DNA of 64,000 nt from Ceratothoa steindachneri (GCA_963969495.1 OZ018329.1:144006021-144070020); one strand, 5' to 3'. Positions 1 to 12,344 are shown, counted from the stretch's first letter. Notes: a model not told the origin generated them from the sequence alone. Numbers and translations are program-made.

Positions 1-232
1 ATATATCTTCTATAACTTTATATTTTAGCAACGTGATATTTTGAAAGGGAAGAAATTTAGTTTAGAGTTCCTTTTTAATATTATTATAATTGGCGAAGTT
101 CAGAAAATATATACAAATTTAACCATGGCTGAATTTTTAGATTTTAAATTTTAATCTTAGCAGCGAAGCGCAAGCGCCCCACGTAGGGGGAAGTGGCGAA
201 GCCATTGCCTGGTCATATATTATACGATAATG
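1..232 (+). repeat. Dispersed repeat, copy 1 (cut by window edge)
   Basis: This AT-rich stretch has a clear inverted counterpart at 37323-37496. Shared landmarks in the same order are AGCAACGTGATATTTT, TAATTGG(C/T)GAAGTTCAGAAAAT, AATTTAACC, GTAGGG and AAGCCATTGCCTGGTC. No coding potential is visible. The repeat class cannot be told; the left edge is outside the window. Confidence 0.6.
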
Positions 233-1092
233 AAAAACGTTATCTTATATTGTGCCAGGGAAATAATTACATAGGATTATACGTTTTGCAACTCTGATGT
301 TGGGATAGGAAACTCTAATGTATCATTCACAACTATACCAGAATGAAACAATGACTTAAGAACGAGTGTCAACACACCCCATGTAACAACACCTCTTTGT
401 TTCTTCTAAAAGACCAGCGTCAGACCACGGGCACCAATATTAAGGTCCACCATGTATTAATCCTTTCCTCTAAGTTATATTATTCTTATGGAAATTTATG
501 TGAACAGCAATGGAATATTCTCCATTCCGGAAAGATTGGAGAGAATCTTCGTTCTTATGCATCATGTTTAAAATAAATTTTTGTGATACGATTTAGGAAA
601 TTAGGAAATTTGGGGGTGAGGAAATTCTATGAAGAGAGGAAGGTTGCAATTAAGAAATTTTGTTCCACATAGCTACTAGTTTTCAATGAGAAGGAGTTCG
701 GTGAGGTCCAATTTCATCTGGCTGAGAGAGGGTCCTCATCCTCGGCAGCGCGTGACTATATAAGAGACCAATGTAACACCGTGAAGAGGTTTAGGATGAC
801 AATTAGTCTATTGAATAAGGCAACTTGACTGGCGTGGATGAGGCGCGTTAAAGAATAATGTCCAATTAAAGGTAAAAACTTTACCATTTTTAACATTAAC
901 TATTAATATTTCTATTCTTCTAATGAATATTCTTTTTGGTCCCTGCCCCATTACCGCTCTTCATATATTTGGGTGCTCATACCTTTGTTTAGGGGTAAGC
1001 ATTCAGTAAACTGACCCAAGAGATCTGGGAGATAATTCTAAATGATCCATAGCCAAACCCGGATAAGTAATTATGAACAATATTTGCCTAGC
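233..1092. other. Stretch with no recognised feature
   Basis: AT-rich sequence with no open frame of interest and no recognised repeat. It ends at the left terminal inverted repeat of the hAT element. Confidence 0.4.
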
Positions 1093-2704
1093 CAGCGCTT
1101 CTCAAACTGGGGGCCATGGCAAGCTGATAGAAGTTATACATTTCTAAATACTGTTAGATCTGAATTTAAAAAAAACAAATGCACTACTCATTCTGTCCTG
1201 AGAGAAGAATATTTTCCTTTATAATTGCTTACATCGACAATAAATTTTTAACAGTTATAAAAATTAATGTTATAATTAAAAAAAATAAGACTGAATCGTT
1301 AATGGCACAATGGAATCATCATAGATAGTTGATCTATCGTTTTGATGAACTTTGCAAGATCCTTTTGGTAGTGATCGAATGTGTCAATTTTGTGAAAGCT
1401 GGATATCTGGTCTTGTTTTCTAGAACCTTTCTAAAGACATAGATTTTGAGCATAAAGTTCTTCTCTTTTGGTCCAAAGTGCGCTGATTTCAAACCGCAAT
1501 TTTGTGAATCGACTGTTTTAACTACGGAGGGAGGTTACATTTTTCTTTGAAATGCAAGAGTCAAACGCGTGAGTCAATCAAAGATGTTTTATGGGAGCCA
1601 TGTCTTGAAATACACAGTAGATATATTTGAGTAGTAAATAGGTTGAATCTCAAGCTACAGGGCTAAGAAAGTAATGTGTTTATCCTGATGGATTGTCTAC
1701 GTGCATTTCTTGCAAAAGCTCCAGAATTGCCAAAGAAAAGTTGGTGCCGGTAATGTTGCCATGTTTGAAGCCGTTTCACCTTTTTGGCGACGAGAAAGAA
1801 GAAGATCTTCTGCTTGACCCATTAATTAAAACTGAAATTACCCATCATCTGAGATTCTTGAAAAGTTAACTTAAAATGTACTTCCCAGAATTAGAGTAGG
1901 AAAAAGGAAAGCTCTTTGAGGAATCCATTCACTAGCACGCTTGATATTACTACCATTCCCGATGATTTTTAGGACGAATTCTTTGATATAAAAAATAGTT
2001 CACATGCCAAAGATTTATCTCTATGAAATAATAACTATGAATGTATTCTGATGTTCATTGTATCACTCATATCAAGATGTTTGTAGGATTGCACGTCGAC
2101 TACTCTTGTTTTTATCAACTATCTATTTATGTGAATTTAGTTTCTCCACTCTCCTACAAATCAGAAATAAGAGCTGGAACCGTCTGTATGTAGACCCCGA
2201 CATGAGATGTGCATTGTCAGTGACACAACCTTGGATTCGTCACCTGCCTAAAAATAAAAAATTTCACCGTTTTCATTGAGATATGATACAATATTTTGTG
2301 AGGTCAAGTACAAACACTTTCGATTTTCTATGCAAATATACAATTACAGATACAAATAATTTCGATTTTAGTATGAAAAATTCAGTAATTGGTTGATATC
2401 CAAAAATACATTTACAGATAGAAGTGCTTTCTATTTTGATATCAATAATTCATTAATTGAACTTCTAAAATGTATATCACAGAAATCAATCAGAGTACAA
2501 GATATATCACAGAAATCAATAAAAGTACAACATAATAATGATTATCAACTTTGTAATAAACAATAAAGCAAACCTGCTCTCTTTTCATTGGCAATTTTTT
2601 TACCTCTTTTGACTGAGTGGTTTTGGGAGAAAAACGAAGGGGAGCCGCAAGGATGTTGATAATTCATGAAAGGGTAATGAAGTGAAAATGTTTGAGAACC
2701 ACTG
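1093..2704 (+). mobile_element. Decayed hAT (Charlie-like) DNA transposon with terminal repeats
   Basis: The left end reads CAGCGCTTCTCAAAC (1093-1107). The right end, read in reverse complement from 2704, is CAGTGGTTCTCAAAC. The two match at 13 of 15 positions, the typical hAT terminal repeat. Flanking 8-mers are TGCCTAGC (1085-1092) and CTCTAAGC (2705-2712). These look like a decayed 8-bp target duplication, as expected for hAT. Between the ends lies a broken transposase on the + strand. The size (1.6 kb) is short for an autonomous hAT, and the N-terminal part (zinc finger) is missing. Confidence 0.75.
1280..2279 (+). pseudogene. hAT transposase C-terminal half, frame-broken
   Basis: Reading across frames gives the order expected for hAT transposases of the ZBED/SCAND3-like group. 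A segment around 1640-1730 reads like the LNLKLQG...NVF...(L/I)RAF region. A WRRE..DLLLDPLIKTEI-like segment follows at about 1780, then an acidic stretch near 1960. The last open frame (2058-2279) ends with ARRLLLFLSTIYLCEFSFST, then LLQIRNKS and DPDMRCALSVTQPWIRHL. That is the hallmark end of the hAT dimerisation region. Several stops and frame changes rule out function. The family call rests on motif order seen by eye. Confidence 0.7.
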
Positions 2705-4679
2705 CTCTAAGCAGTATTTACCTTAAAGCATAGAATAATATTTGTATATATTTGTATATATTAAGTTGAAAAGGGGCTCGTGAACTGTTGAAATTAGAGA
2801 AGTGAAAAATGTATGGTAACTACAGTGAATGATTAGGATAGTTAGGGAGCTAGAGACTAGGTGAGCAAGTAATTCTGATGGTTTCCTAAGTTCCAATATA
2901 GAGGGATGATTTGCTTGAAGAGACTTGTTATATGGTGAGAAATGGCATATTGTCGATGATAACCAAAATCTCTAATCTAAACAAATTTAACGAGAGCCCT
3001 AAGATGACACACCCTGTAGGCTGCATTCCCGGTAACTGGCAACATCGGTAGCTAATAACATCGGTAACTGGAACGCCGCTACTAGCACACTGGTAGTAGG
3101 CACTCAATACCATAATAAACATCATCTACCCAGGGATTGTTTAGAATCATCGGCATCATCAAATAATAAAATAAATATTAATGGGATTTTAAGGAAAACA
3201 TAATTGCAATAAACTATCTTTTGTTCTCTGTTTGCTCGGCTTAACCAAACAAAGGAATCGCTTAAAGCACGAATCGATCTTACCGAATATGTTTTTCTGT
3301 GTGTTGAGCTTCGTATGTGTACATGTGAGTTTGGTTATTTTTAGGAGAAAGAATACCGTCCACTATTTTTGTAATTAAATGTACATGTACACCCACACAC
3401 AGAATCTACAACCATTTAAAAAGTATTAACAGTTAAATTACAAACGTCAACATAAAGAGCAATAATTATAGATGAAACTATGTTCTTAGTTGCTCCCCTT
3501 TCGCTTAAGGATACTGTGGTGAAATCAATATCGCGAGGATAAAACAGACGACAGTTCGGTTACACACCGTCAAGAGCAACGTGGCATGTGGGCCGATACT
3601 TTAAATTCCCCCTCTCCCCTTTTGCCCCGCTAGCACAACAATCCTCGATATTCCTCGTAAGGAAACTCAGAATGGGCAGATTTCGTAGCCCGTTAGTATA
3701 AACAAAGCAGGCTGGCAGAGCCTTTCGAATAAAAATCTATTAACAGGCCCACTGTCCCTCTCCTATTGTTTAGGTTTAGTTTCGCCAAATAGAAGAAATT
3801 TAATTCTCTCAGACGAAAACAAGAAGAGACCATTATGGGTAAGCGAGACCACTCTAAAAAGTGATGACCTAGGAGATAGGCTTAAATAGGGGCACTCATC
3901 CCCCCTGCCTTCTTCTCCCCCTAGGGTATAAGTAAGGTATATATACGTCGATCTGGAGAAAAGGGGAGAATCGAGTTAGTGATCGAGAGAAGACGAAGGC
4001 CGGCGTCAGTCTGGGCATTAAACTGGAACCGATCAGGAATTAAGAAGAAGACGTTTTCATCTCTAGGCTCTTCCTTTTGGTCACATCGAAGGATTAGACC
4101 ATTGGTAGGGAGAATCACTCTCATACCCCTCTCGTCAGAGAAACATCCTATCTCAGTTTTAAATAAAACCAGAGAAATCCCAAACCATTGAGGAATACCC
4201 AAAGTGAAGTTCTACTCGTAAAATGATTCATCTCGGTCAACGCTCGTCATCGAGAAGCCCCACAAGTGTAACCAAAGGATTAAAATAATTATACATCCAT
4301 TGCGCCTCGCTTTTATCGTCCCGTCAAGAAACATCGACTCTCCTCTTCTCACTCATCTTGAAGCCAGCTGTTTTGTCCAGTCCGCCTCTCGTCTGGCGAC
4401 ACACTCGCCTTCCCTTCTCACGAGATTCTCAGTCTCATATCACTTACTTTTAAAGGTAAAAGGATTCCAATTTAATTAAGTTATGTAATTAACATTCGGT
4501 ACTAAAGTAAATTTTTGGCGTTAACCATCCCGTAGTATTCATTGGTAGTAGTAATTTTCATTTAGACCATCTTATTATATCATGAGTAGATTTAAAGTTT
4601 TTAATATTTCATTTTTTATGCAATTAAAAGTATATTTTTCTCTAGTGGTTTAATTATATCCTCGAAACGCTGCAAATAG

Positions 4680-4741
<62 letters not shown>

Positions 4742-5272
4742 TTACTAATCTTCCCTGGTTAAAGAATCAAATTAAATAATAAATAGAAGTAGATTACTCT
4801 TAGAGGAAAAAAAGAACCGAGTTATTTCTGTACGGAACAAACAATACGTACATACTCACCCGTATATCTCGGCAGGTATCAAAATGTTCTTCCTACTTTG
4901 TTGTCTCTAAGTTACCCAACCAAGGCCCCGGCGCTTGTGGTGAGGAAAATCTGTTCAGGATAAAAGATTAGCTAGGTTTGAGCTCTCCTTTGCTTACGTT
5001 TATATCGTTAGTGTTAGTAATGGCATTGCCTAGCTCTCGTACAATGGCTTTTTATTACATCAATATATTAATATCTTATACAAACAAGGTCGAGTGTGAT
5101 TTGCAAAAATGACACAATCTATTAATCCTTTCTTGAATCCTCAAAATCACTGTATCACTTTTAAGCCATCTTATTTAGGTACCCTCCAAATTCCTATTAT
5201 TTTGCCACCCAATCCTTAAATAAAGACCATGAGCATCATTCTGAAATGAAGTAAACCACAACTCTATCGCAG
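2705..5272. other. Non-coding stretch upstream of the first recognised exon
   Basis: It holds a short direct duplication near 2470-2530 (unit TATATCACAGAAATCAAT), a relatively GC-rich block at about 3480-4450, and a (TA)n array at 4682-4738. The GC-rich block has short ORFs open on both strands (3921-4202) and might be an old LTR or other repeat. I could not identify ends or a target duplication. No earlier Ig exon was found here. Confidence 0.35.
4682..4738. repeat. (TA)n microsatellite
   Basis: About 57 bp of uninterrupted TA dinucleotides. Confidence 0.95.
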
Positions 5273-5432
5273 GGCAGCAAACTACTGCAGAAAATCCACC
5301 AAGGGGTGATCATCAGCAACCAGTCACTAGTGCTACAGGAGGTACGCCAGCAATCTGCTGGAGAATACAGCTGCGAGGCTAGCAATTCGCAAGGGTCAGG
5401 CCGTTCTGAAAGCATCCTCTTTAAAGTTAAAT
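5273..5432 (+). CDS. Sidestep-like exon: C-terminal half of an Ig domain
   Basis: The exon has an acceptor CGCAG before 5273 and a donor GTAAGT at 5433. It encodes 53 residues plus one base. It contains SNQSLVLQEV and then SAGEYSCEASN, the D/G-x-Y-x-C signature around the second cysteine of an Ig fold. It ends in the strand SESILFKVK. The downstream phase is 1, matching the next exon's start. A second acceptor-like AG at 5276-5277 makes the exact start slightly uncertain. The matching first half of this Ig domain was not found upstream. Confidence 0.8.
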
Positions 5433-5617
5433 GTAAGTGACAGGGATATTTACCCATTAGCTTTTAGGTTTACTTTCAAGGATTTTATTGTTTTTAATTC
5501 TTTCGTTGGGTTTTTAATTTTGTTTTCCCCATTTTCACTTTTTATTCTTTAGTATTTTATTCGCTTGAATTTCATTTACATAGGTTATTCTTTTAATTGT
5601 AAATGCTTTATTTTTAG

Positions 5618-5726
5618 ATGCACCTACGTGCGAGTTTTCACACCAAGAGTCATTTGGGGTCGACCAGAATGAAACGATCCACGTGTCCTGTAACGTGAAA
5701 TCCCATCCTTCTCCAAGACAGTACAG
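5618..5726 (+). CDS. Sidestep-like exon: N-terminal half of the last Ig domain
   Basis: The acceptor TTTTTAG ends at 5617 and the donor GTAACG starts at 5727. The split codon with the previous exon gives Tyr, so the junction reads ...KVKY then APTCEF. The exon carries NETIHVSCNVKSHPSP, which includes the first Ig cysteine (VSC), and ends with two bases of a codon. The intron before it is only 185 bp. The intron after it is about 32.4 kb, so the Ig domain is split across a very large gap. Confidence 0.85.
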
Positions 5727-8700
5727 GTAACGCCAACCTATTTTCGTTCGAAGTATAGTACTCATATCTTATGATCACATTTAGTAAAAGAATAATTCAG
5801 TAACAAATAGATAACTTTATAAATATAAATGGGAATAATGGTTAAAAAAGAAAGCATTATGTAATAATTCTTTGGAATGTAACATCCTTATTTAGCTAAC
5901 TTGAATAACAGACCATAGATTTCGAGAGTAAGTACTACCGTAGAAGTACCTTTAATTTAGTATGTCTGTATCATAATTTGAATGGAAAATATACAAAATT
6001 TAGAGTTTAAATCCATTTTATTAATAAATACGGTTAAGTGATAATCGCACACAATATTTACAATGATGTCACTTGTTCTTTAGAGCGGCTTTAATTCCTA
6101 TTGGCATTCTGAAGACCAAATTTTTTATATCTTAACATATTCACCAAAAATCGATATTATTTTCAGCCAAGAACATTGGTATTACATTTGGTTTGTGAAA
6201 AGGTGCACATTTATACTAGAAAGTAAAGTTATCCAATATATATTTCCAAATGTCTGTTTGTATTTATATATATATGACCGCTATAGAAGGCCAATTTGGG
6301 CGACTTTGAAGGCCAACAAAGGTCACTATTGGGTAACTTGACCCGGGGATAAAATAAGCAACTCAGGTTTTGCAAAAGTGGCGCCACCTGATTGTTTGGT
6401 TAGGTTAGATTAAGTTAGGTTAGAATTTTACACTTTTTAGGTTTTTATGGACAAGTATACGCGGGTATGAGTTACAATTAAAACATTATGCAACGCGAAA
6501 ATACCTATTATCAGCATGTCCAAGACTTGAATAATTTAGATATTTATTTAAACTCGCGCCCATCTATTAAGGCGCCCTTTAAAGTCTGTGATTCCACCTT
6601 CCTACTCACGTTTGCCTGCCAGCCCATCCGCTTGCTCGCCCTGCCGCACTACTGTAATGTGAAAATCGTTCTCTGTTAGACTTTCATGATACGCTACTCC
6701 ATTACTCGAAATTAAAATATACCTCATATCTTATACATACCAACTTTTATTTACATAATTTAGCTCAATATCCATAAGATCCATAGATCCACCGATAAAG
6801 AACAGGTGGTTTATTATATTCCACTCAAAAATTGCAATCAAGTATACATTGGCAAAAGCAGCAGATTCTTGAAGAGAATAAAGGAACCTAAATGCGACAT
6901 TTGCCGTGGAAGCCTTTCATCTATCCTGTTTCTGCCTATGTGAAATTAAAACCAATCAATTATGACAATAAATAAGATGAGACCCGGGGTACCAAACGGG
7001 GGGAGTGATATAAATTGACTCAAGGGGGAAGAGGGTCTGAGAAAGGATGTATGGTGATTGCTTCCAGGGAAATGGTGAGAGTGCGAATAAGGGGCAGCTC
7101 ACCTAAAGCCTAATTGATTGGAGCCTTTGGAGACGACGGGGGAGTGGGGCGCTGTAAAGTTCCTCTTGCAAAATTCCTTCTTGTTTAACCTCACAGATAA
7201 ATTAACGAGGGAGTACTACAGACGAGAACGAAGTCGATCCCCGACCTTTAGATGCCTGTCCGTATATATCGTCTGTCGGGTGGGAACTATGGCCTTAGGT
7301 ACGAGCGAGGCCGGCTAGAGAGGTGACGCGTCGCGTTCGTAGGTGGAAGCCGTTGATAGGCGGAGCAGGTCGTACGAGACTGTACATGGCTTCTAAACAG
7401 GACGGCGCTGTATGGTATTAATTTCTCAAAGCTTTTTTCGAAGTATTTATACTGCTTCGGCGGAAGCGGGTCACCAAAGGCCCCCAAAAGGGGAGAGGGG
7501 ATATTTTCGGAAATCATTACATGCTCGCGCGAAAGTTTTCGACGCCCTAGGTCTGGCGCCGATCAGGCGATGCGATTGGGAAGAAGGGGAACCCAACACG
7601 GATCACATGGCCGTGCAAAATTCTTGAGGTGGCTCCTTGGGTTCGAATGTCTTGACAATTCTTGATAAGAGCGCAGGGGTCATCAGACCGCGCAAAATTC
7701 TCGCTGATCCCTTGGGGCTGTCTAGGCAGTGCATCTTTTCTCAGGTCTCAGGCGCTACGAGTAGACGTTGGGTTCTAGGGTAGGGGGGAGAGTAACCTTA
7801 TTTCCCCGACAAATTTTATTATTTATATTGCGAATCCTTTAGTTTTTAAGATTATTACATGTCTTAAAAAAGAGGTTAGGCAAATTTAAGACGTATCTTT
7901 CTATGACGTTCTACTAACATACACAATTTGTATAGGAATCATGATATGAATTTGTGAGATCGAATTATTTCTTTGTAGTGGTAATCTTTACCGAGTAAAA
8001 TTGAAGGGGTAAATACATAGGACTTCCTCTTTAAGTTAGCTCAGATAATGCAGATGGAATATTTACCGAAAATACTTTGTTTATCTGTTAAAAGAAATAA
8101 TTTATATCTAGGAAAATACGAAATCCGGTTGGATCTTTGGCTGATCCAGAGTAAAATGCTTAGTTCATTCTTGAATTACAGAAAAGGTTTTAATGCTAAT
8201 GCCCCGGGTCAAGGTTTGCGTCTGACTAAACACTTACACCAAATAATGAATGAAAATTATTTATTTCAGAGGAAAATGAAAGAATTAGATATTGGGAGAG
8301 TGGCAAAGGAGTATTTTATATACCACTGTTTTCTTTACAGATTTTATGATATTGAAAATGTTGAATGAGATTAATAATATTTAAATGAGTTCATTAATGA
8401 TTTCCCTTATGTTACATAATATATTAGAGACTAAAAATAAAGGAAAATTAAACAAAAATCAAAAAATACAAGAAAGTTTTGTCGAGATGGTTAAAATTTA
8501 GTTAAAGACTCATTGAAATAGATAAGCACTTCAGTAAAGCTGGTTAAAAAAATTCATTAATTAAGATAAATTTTATTTGGATTACTTATTCTTTATCTGT
8601 TATTTTACTAAGCCATTTTTAAATTAAAATTAAAAAAAAAATTCATGTGAATAACATTTCAAGGTATTTTACACTCCTTACGATGGTTTCAACAAAATGA

Positions 8701-8769
8701 TAGTTTTGATCTAGTAGAAACGTTTGATGGTTTTGCCATATAAATAGGTGTTTAAATTGGAATATTAAT
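5727..8769. other. Intron 2 proximal part, no recognised element
   Basis: Mostly AT-rich intron. A TTAGG-like tract sits at about 6398-6425 (GGTTAGGTTAGATTAAGTTA). A block at about 6970-7800 is GC-richer and could be an old retroelement or LTR, but I found no ends. A 106-codon open frame at 8048-8368 shows no known motif and I do not regard it as a gene. Confidence 0.35.
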
Positions 8770-9830
8770 TAATGTGGCCACCCTTTTCGGCGAGCATGCG
8801 CTATAAACCAGACCTAAAGGCCGCGCACGCGTGGCAGACCAAGTCTTTCCTCATACTGGCCCACAGGCGCTTGATGGAGGAGTTTAGCTCTACAACGTTT
8901 CTCTGGCAGACCTTCTAGGCTTTGCCCTCTACAAGCATCCGCAGTTGTACTCGAGGGGATTGTGATTGGTCGAATGTGCCCTCTTTTCTGAAGGAGGGCT
9001 CTTAAAGAGGCAGAAATAGACGCTAAGTTGGGGATAAATCTACGGTAAAAGAAGGCTGATCCCATGAATGACCTCAGCTGTTTCTTGGTACGGGAAAGGA
9101 GCATCTCGACAATGGCTCTGACCTTTTCGTCCTGTTTGCCCATCTGATTTTTCCCAACATTGAAAACCAGATAGTATCGTACGAAAAGTGTCACTTACGA
9201 GGGCCAAGGGTGAGTCCGTGCTAACAAAGTCTAATAATTATGGCGTGGAGAGCTATCAAGTGTTGGTACCACGTAGCGGTATTAATATCAAGGTTGTCGA
9301 AATAGAAAGAGACGTGCGGCAAGTCATCCACAATCCTTTGCATCATCCAGTTATAGATGCTACATGCAGTGACTAACCCAAAAGAGAGTCATTTAAAGTG
9401 CATAAGATCCTTGTAGGTGGGAAAGGCAGTTTACTCTCGCGCATTTTTACGGAGGAGAATTTGGTAGTAGGTTCTGCAGATGTCCAACTCGGAAATAAAT
9501 ATAGCTTCCTCAAAAAGGTGGAGATTTTCGTCCTTAAAGGCGATAGGTTCTGCATAAAACACCGTGACTGAATTTAATTTTTAAAAACCGACGCAAATGC
9601 GTAAGGTTTAGTCGGGCTTGCGAACCATGCCTATCGGGGAGCAGTAGTCTGACTTCGAGGGCGCGATGATATTTACGTTAAATGATTTCCTAAGGTGGAT
9701 GTGAAGAGGATAGGGCTTCGATCGACCAGGTTCTTGAGTGGTGAGAACGATGTCATTCTCAAATTGATTGGAGTAACCAGTGGTCTCGGAGATGACATTA
9801 TCGAATCCATTTAGCAATTGCTGCAGCTAA
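8770..9830 (-). pseudogene. Ty3/gypsy reverse transcriptase relic, downstream of its integrase
   Basis: Reading the - strand from 9830 gives an RT N-terminal region. It has DVISETTGYSNQFENDIVL, KPYPLHIHLRKSF, then APSKSDYCSPIGMVRKPD (9608-9817). Further down, KQLRSFMGSAFFYRRFIPNL (8814-9194) is the post-palm segment preceding RNase H, where KxLRSFLG is conserved in gypsy elements. Stops and frame changes are frequent. The unusual point is that the integrase remnant lies upstream on the same strand (10090-11040). That is the copia-like order known from Gmr1-type Ty3/gypsy elements. Confidence 0.7.
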
Positions 9831-10089
9831 CTCATTTGAAGAGGCGCTAGACTGGGTGAGATATCCAACAGGGCTGGATGATCATTACTGTGGTCCAGGT
9901 AAAGATGGAATAGGATAATCACCAACTTGTTCAATGCATACTAGTTGCACTAGATTCAGGGGATTAGCGGGATACACCGCTTCAAAACGTGACTCTTTAT
10001 CGAGGGCCACAATATTGTTGAGACATGCATAGCGGTGATATTTCTTCAACATATTTATGCAGAAAACCTTATCTCATGAGGGGATTCGA

Positions 10090-11040
10090 ATCAGGTAATC
10101 TACTGGCTCAGGAGCTTGTTAGTCTCCGTGGGAAGTAGCAACAGCATCTCCTCGCCAGGCTTAAAACTTCTTTCCTTCGCCTTTAAATTAAAGTATGTTC
10201 GATACTTCTCCAGATTTACCTCAGCATTTTGGTACGCGATATCGTCACATATCTCGAGGCGCTTTCAAAGGTTTAGGTGGTACGAATAGGAGGATTGTAT
10301 TTCGTTATCCAGACGGGGATTGGTGAAAAGTTCCTTTAAAATAGCAAGGGGGCTTCGAACATTACGGCCATACAATAGTTCGAAGGGGGCGAATCCTAGG
10401 GTCCTATGAAGGATTTTACCAAACGCAAACAGTGCCAGGGGTTAAAAGTGTTGTCAGTCTCAGGGCAGAACTATACACGATTTTCTGACGATTGCTTTCA
10501 ATGTGGCATTTAGTTTTTCGTAAATTCCGTTTGCAACTGGGTGGTATGGGGTGGTAAACAGAGATTTTACCATGAGAAGCTTGCCAACATACTCAATAGG
10601 CTCGGAGGTAAATTGTCTTCCTCGATCCTACAATACCTCTTTCGGAATTCATACCCTAGAAAAAATGGAAATGAGAGCTTCGGCGCACGAAGCGCTGTTA
10701 ATGCGCTTAAGGGGAACTGCCTCAGGAAACCGGGTAGCAAAGTCTAGCAAAGTGAGGTGGTAACTGTGTTCTTCAGTAGACGGGGATGAATAGGGCCAAT
10801 AAAATCAATGGCCACACGAGAAAAAGTTTCCGAGATGATGGGGCTTTTCTGGATGGGGGCTGGCTTGACACGCCCCTTTGCTGATGTCCTTTGGCAGGCA
10901 TCGCATGAGTCACAGTAATCTGCAATTTCTCTGGCCTCACCTGGCCGATAAAAATACTCAAACCCCTCTGAGTGCTTTTATTATGACTAAAATGACCGGA
11001 GAATAAACTATCGTGAAAAATTTGGATGACTTGGGGTACG
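10090..11040 (-). pseudogene. Ty3/gypsy integrase relic, upstream of its RT
   Basis: On the - strand from about 11040 one reads DVPQVIQIFHDSLFSGHFSH, the H-x-H part of the HHCC zinc domain. A core start like AIDFIGPIHP follows in another frame near 10810. A TPYHPQ-like region lies near 10540. Near 10160 comes GEEMLLLLPTETNKLLSQ, the C-terminal motif seen in gypsy integrases of the Gmr1-like group. A DYLIRIP segment and an INMLKKYHR segment follow. Many stops and shifts are present. The RT relic begins about 270 bp further on, which supports one element with integrase first rather than two separate insertions. Confidence 0.65.
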
Positions 11041-11064
11041 TCAGATTTTTTTCTGACAATAAAA

Positions 11065-11460
11065 TCAGATATTTTCATCGATATGGATTCCGTCCAAGCG
11101 TTAGCACTTACGAAAATATACAATACCTTAAATTGCTTACATTCAGTATTTCAGTTTTTCGTGATTCTTCTAAAGATTTGGATACGCTAAATCACAATGT
11201 TCTTATCTATAACCTAATTCAAATCGGATTCCGTGGCATTGCCAATTTCTGGTTTACATTCTACTTCACAAACTCACAAGAATTAGTAGCTCTAGATGGC
11301 ATTTCCTCTCTACGTCCGATATCTCTAGTGTTGTTCCTCACGGCTCTGTCCTGGGCCCCTTTCTCTTTCTAATTTATATTAATAATATTCGAGTTCATTT
11401 ACTTTATTAATTTTCATACACTTATCTGGCGATAGCACTGAATATATAAAGCAGAACTAG
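11065..11460 (+). pseudogene. LINE reverse transcriptase fragment
   Basis: The frame from 11013 includes YGFRPSVSTYENIQYL, the F-x-P-x-x-S-T motif of non-LTR RTs. It continues with DTLNHNVLIYNLIQIGFRGI and a VPHGSVLGPFLFLIYINN segment after a frameshift near 11325. That is the PQGSVLGPxLF block, and the YADD box lies beyond the surviving part. It abuts the gypsy relic, which reads on the other strand. Only about 400 bp survive. Confidence 0.7.
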
Positions 11461-11503
11461 CTTCATAAAATAATTCCTACCCTAACCATTTAGCTCTTTG
11501 GTA

Positions 11504-12340
11504 CGATGGGGGGTCAATAAGTTTTGCGAATCGGTTGGGTAAAACAGAGGAAGGGAGATGGCTGTTTGTGGGGGTGTTATGAAATGTTATGACAAGTCAG
11601 GACCTGCAGCGGCACGCTCCTGCCTTGTTTATTTAAGAAGCAGTAGATGATCGCAGATCGGCAGTCACAAATTTTCAACAATGTAGAAGGTTAAGCACCG
11701 CGCAGTGATCAAATTTCTGACCAAGGAAGGCAAGATTGCAAAAGACATCCATGAACGCATGGTTGCAGTGTACACCAACACCGTTCCTTCCTATGCAACC
11801 ATTGCTCGCTGGAAGAGGAAGTTCCGCCATGGTCGTGAGTCCCTTCAAGATGACCCCTATCCAGGATGCCCGTCAGACGTGACCAACGAGGACAATGTGG
11901 CCCACGTGGAGGGAGGATCCTCGAAAATCGACGGGTGAAGGTCCAAGAAATCGACCGATAACTAGGAATATAACATGGAAGTGTTAGCAACATCATCCAC
12001 GACAATTTGGCCATGACCAAGGTCTCGGCCCGTTGGGTCCCTAGAAACCTAACGCCCCATGATCGACTTCAACGTCGTCAAAGTCCACAAGGCCAGAGTT
12101 GCAGAACCTGCCCTGCGCGAGTGCGGATTTGAAGAGCTGAACCATACCTCCTTACAGTCCATATCTGACCCCTAGTGACTACTATCTATTCCGGCAGCTC
12201 AAGTCAGCACTGCTTGGACGCCGGTTTGGGGACGATGAAGATGTCCAGCTCGTCGTCCAGGAGTGGATTGAACAGCAGTCGGGAGATTCCTGGTTGTCGG
12301 GAATTCGAAGCCTCAAGGACAAGTGGCGCAAGTGCAAAAT
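11504..12340 (+). mobile_element. Internally deleted mariner, copy 1 (3' end lost)
   Basis: The left end, GGGGGTCAATAAGTTTTGCG after a TA, matches the terminal repeat of copy 2 (35043-35974). A transposase frame follows, then an abrupt deletion of the central catalytic region near 12055. The C-terminal end with GIRSLKDKWRKC follows. Homology stops at about 12340, so the right terminal repeat is missing. A hAT fragment begins there. Confidence 0.8.
11681..12340 (+). pseudogene. mariner transposase, deleted and frame-broken
   Basis: The ATG at 11681 is followed at once by TAG, where copy 2 has GAG. The N-terminal helix-turn-helix is clear: VIKFLTKEGKIAKDIHERM, then PSYATIARWKRKFRHGRESL and DDPYPGCPSDVT. 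From about 12055 the frame jumps to FNVVKVHKAR and ECGFEELNH, then a C-terminal region with QLKSALLGRRFGDDED and EQQSGDSWLSGIRSLKDKWR. The first two catalytic aspartates are lost in the deletion. No active transposase can be made from this copy. Confidence 0.75.
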
Positions 12341-12344
12341 ATAT

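Noticed and set aside
3515..4264. Possible second solo LTR (TGTGGTG start, CCCCACA end)
   Set aside because: No matching target duplication at any pair of ends I tried.
8048..8368. 106-codon ORF
   Set aside because: No motif, no splice context, AT-rich composition; probably chance.
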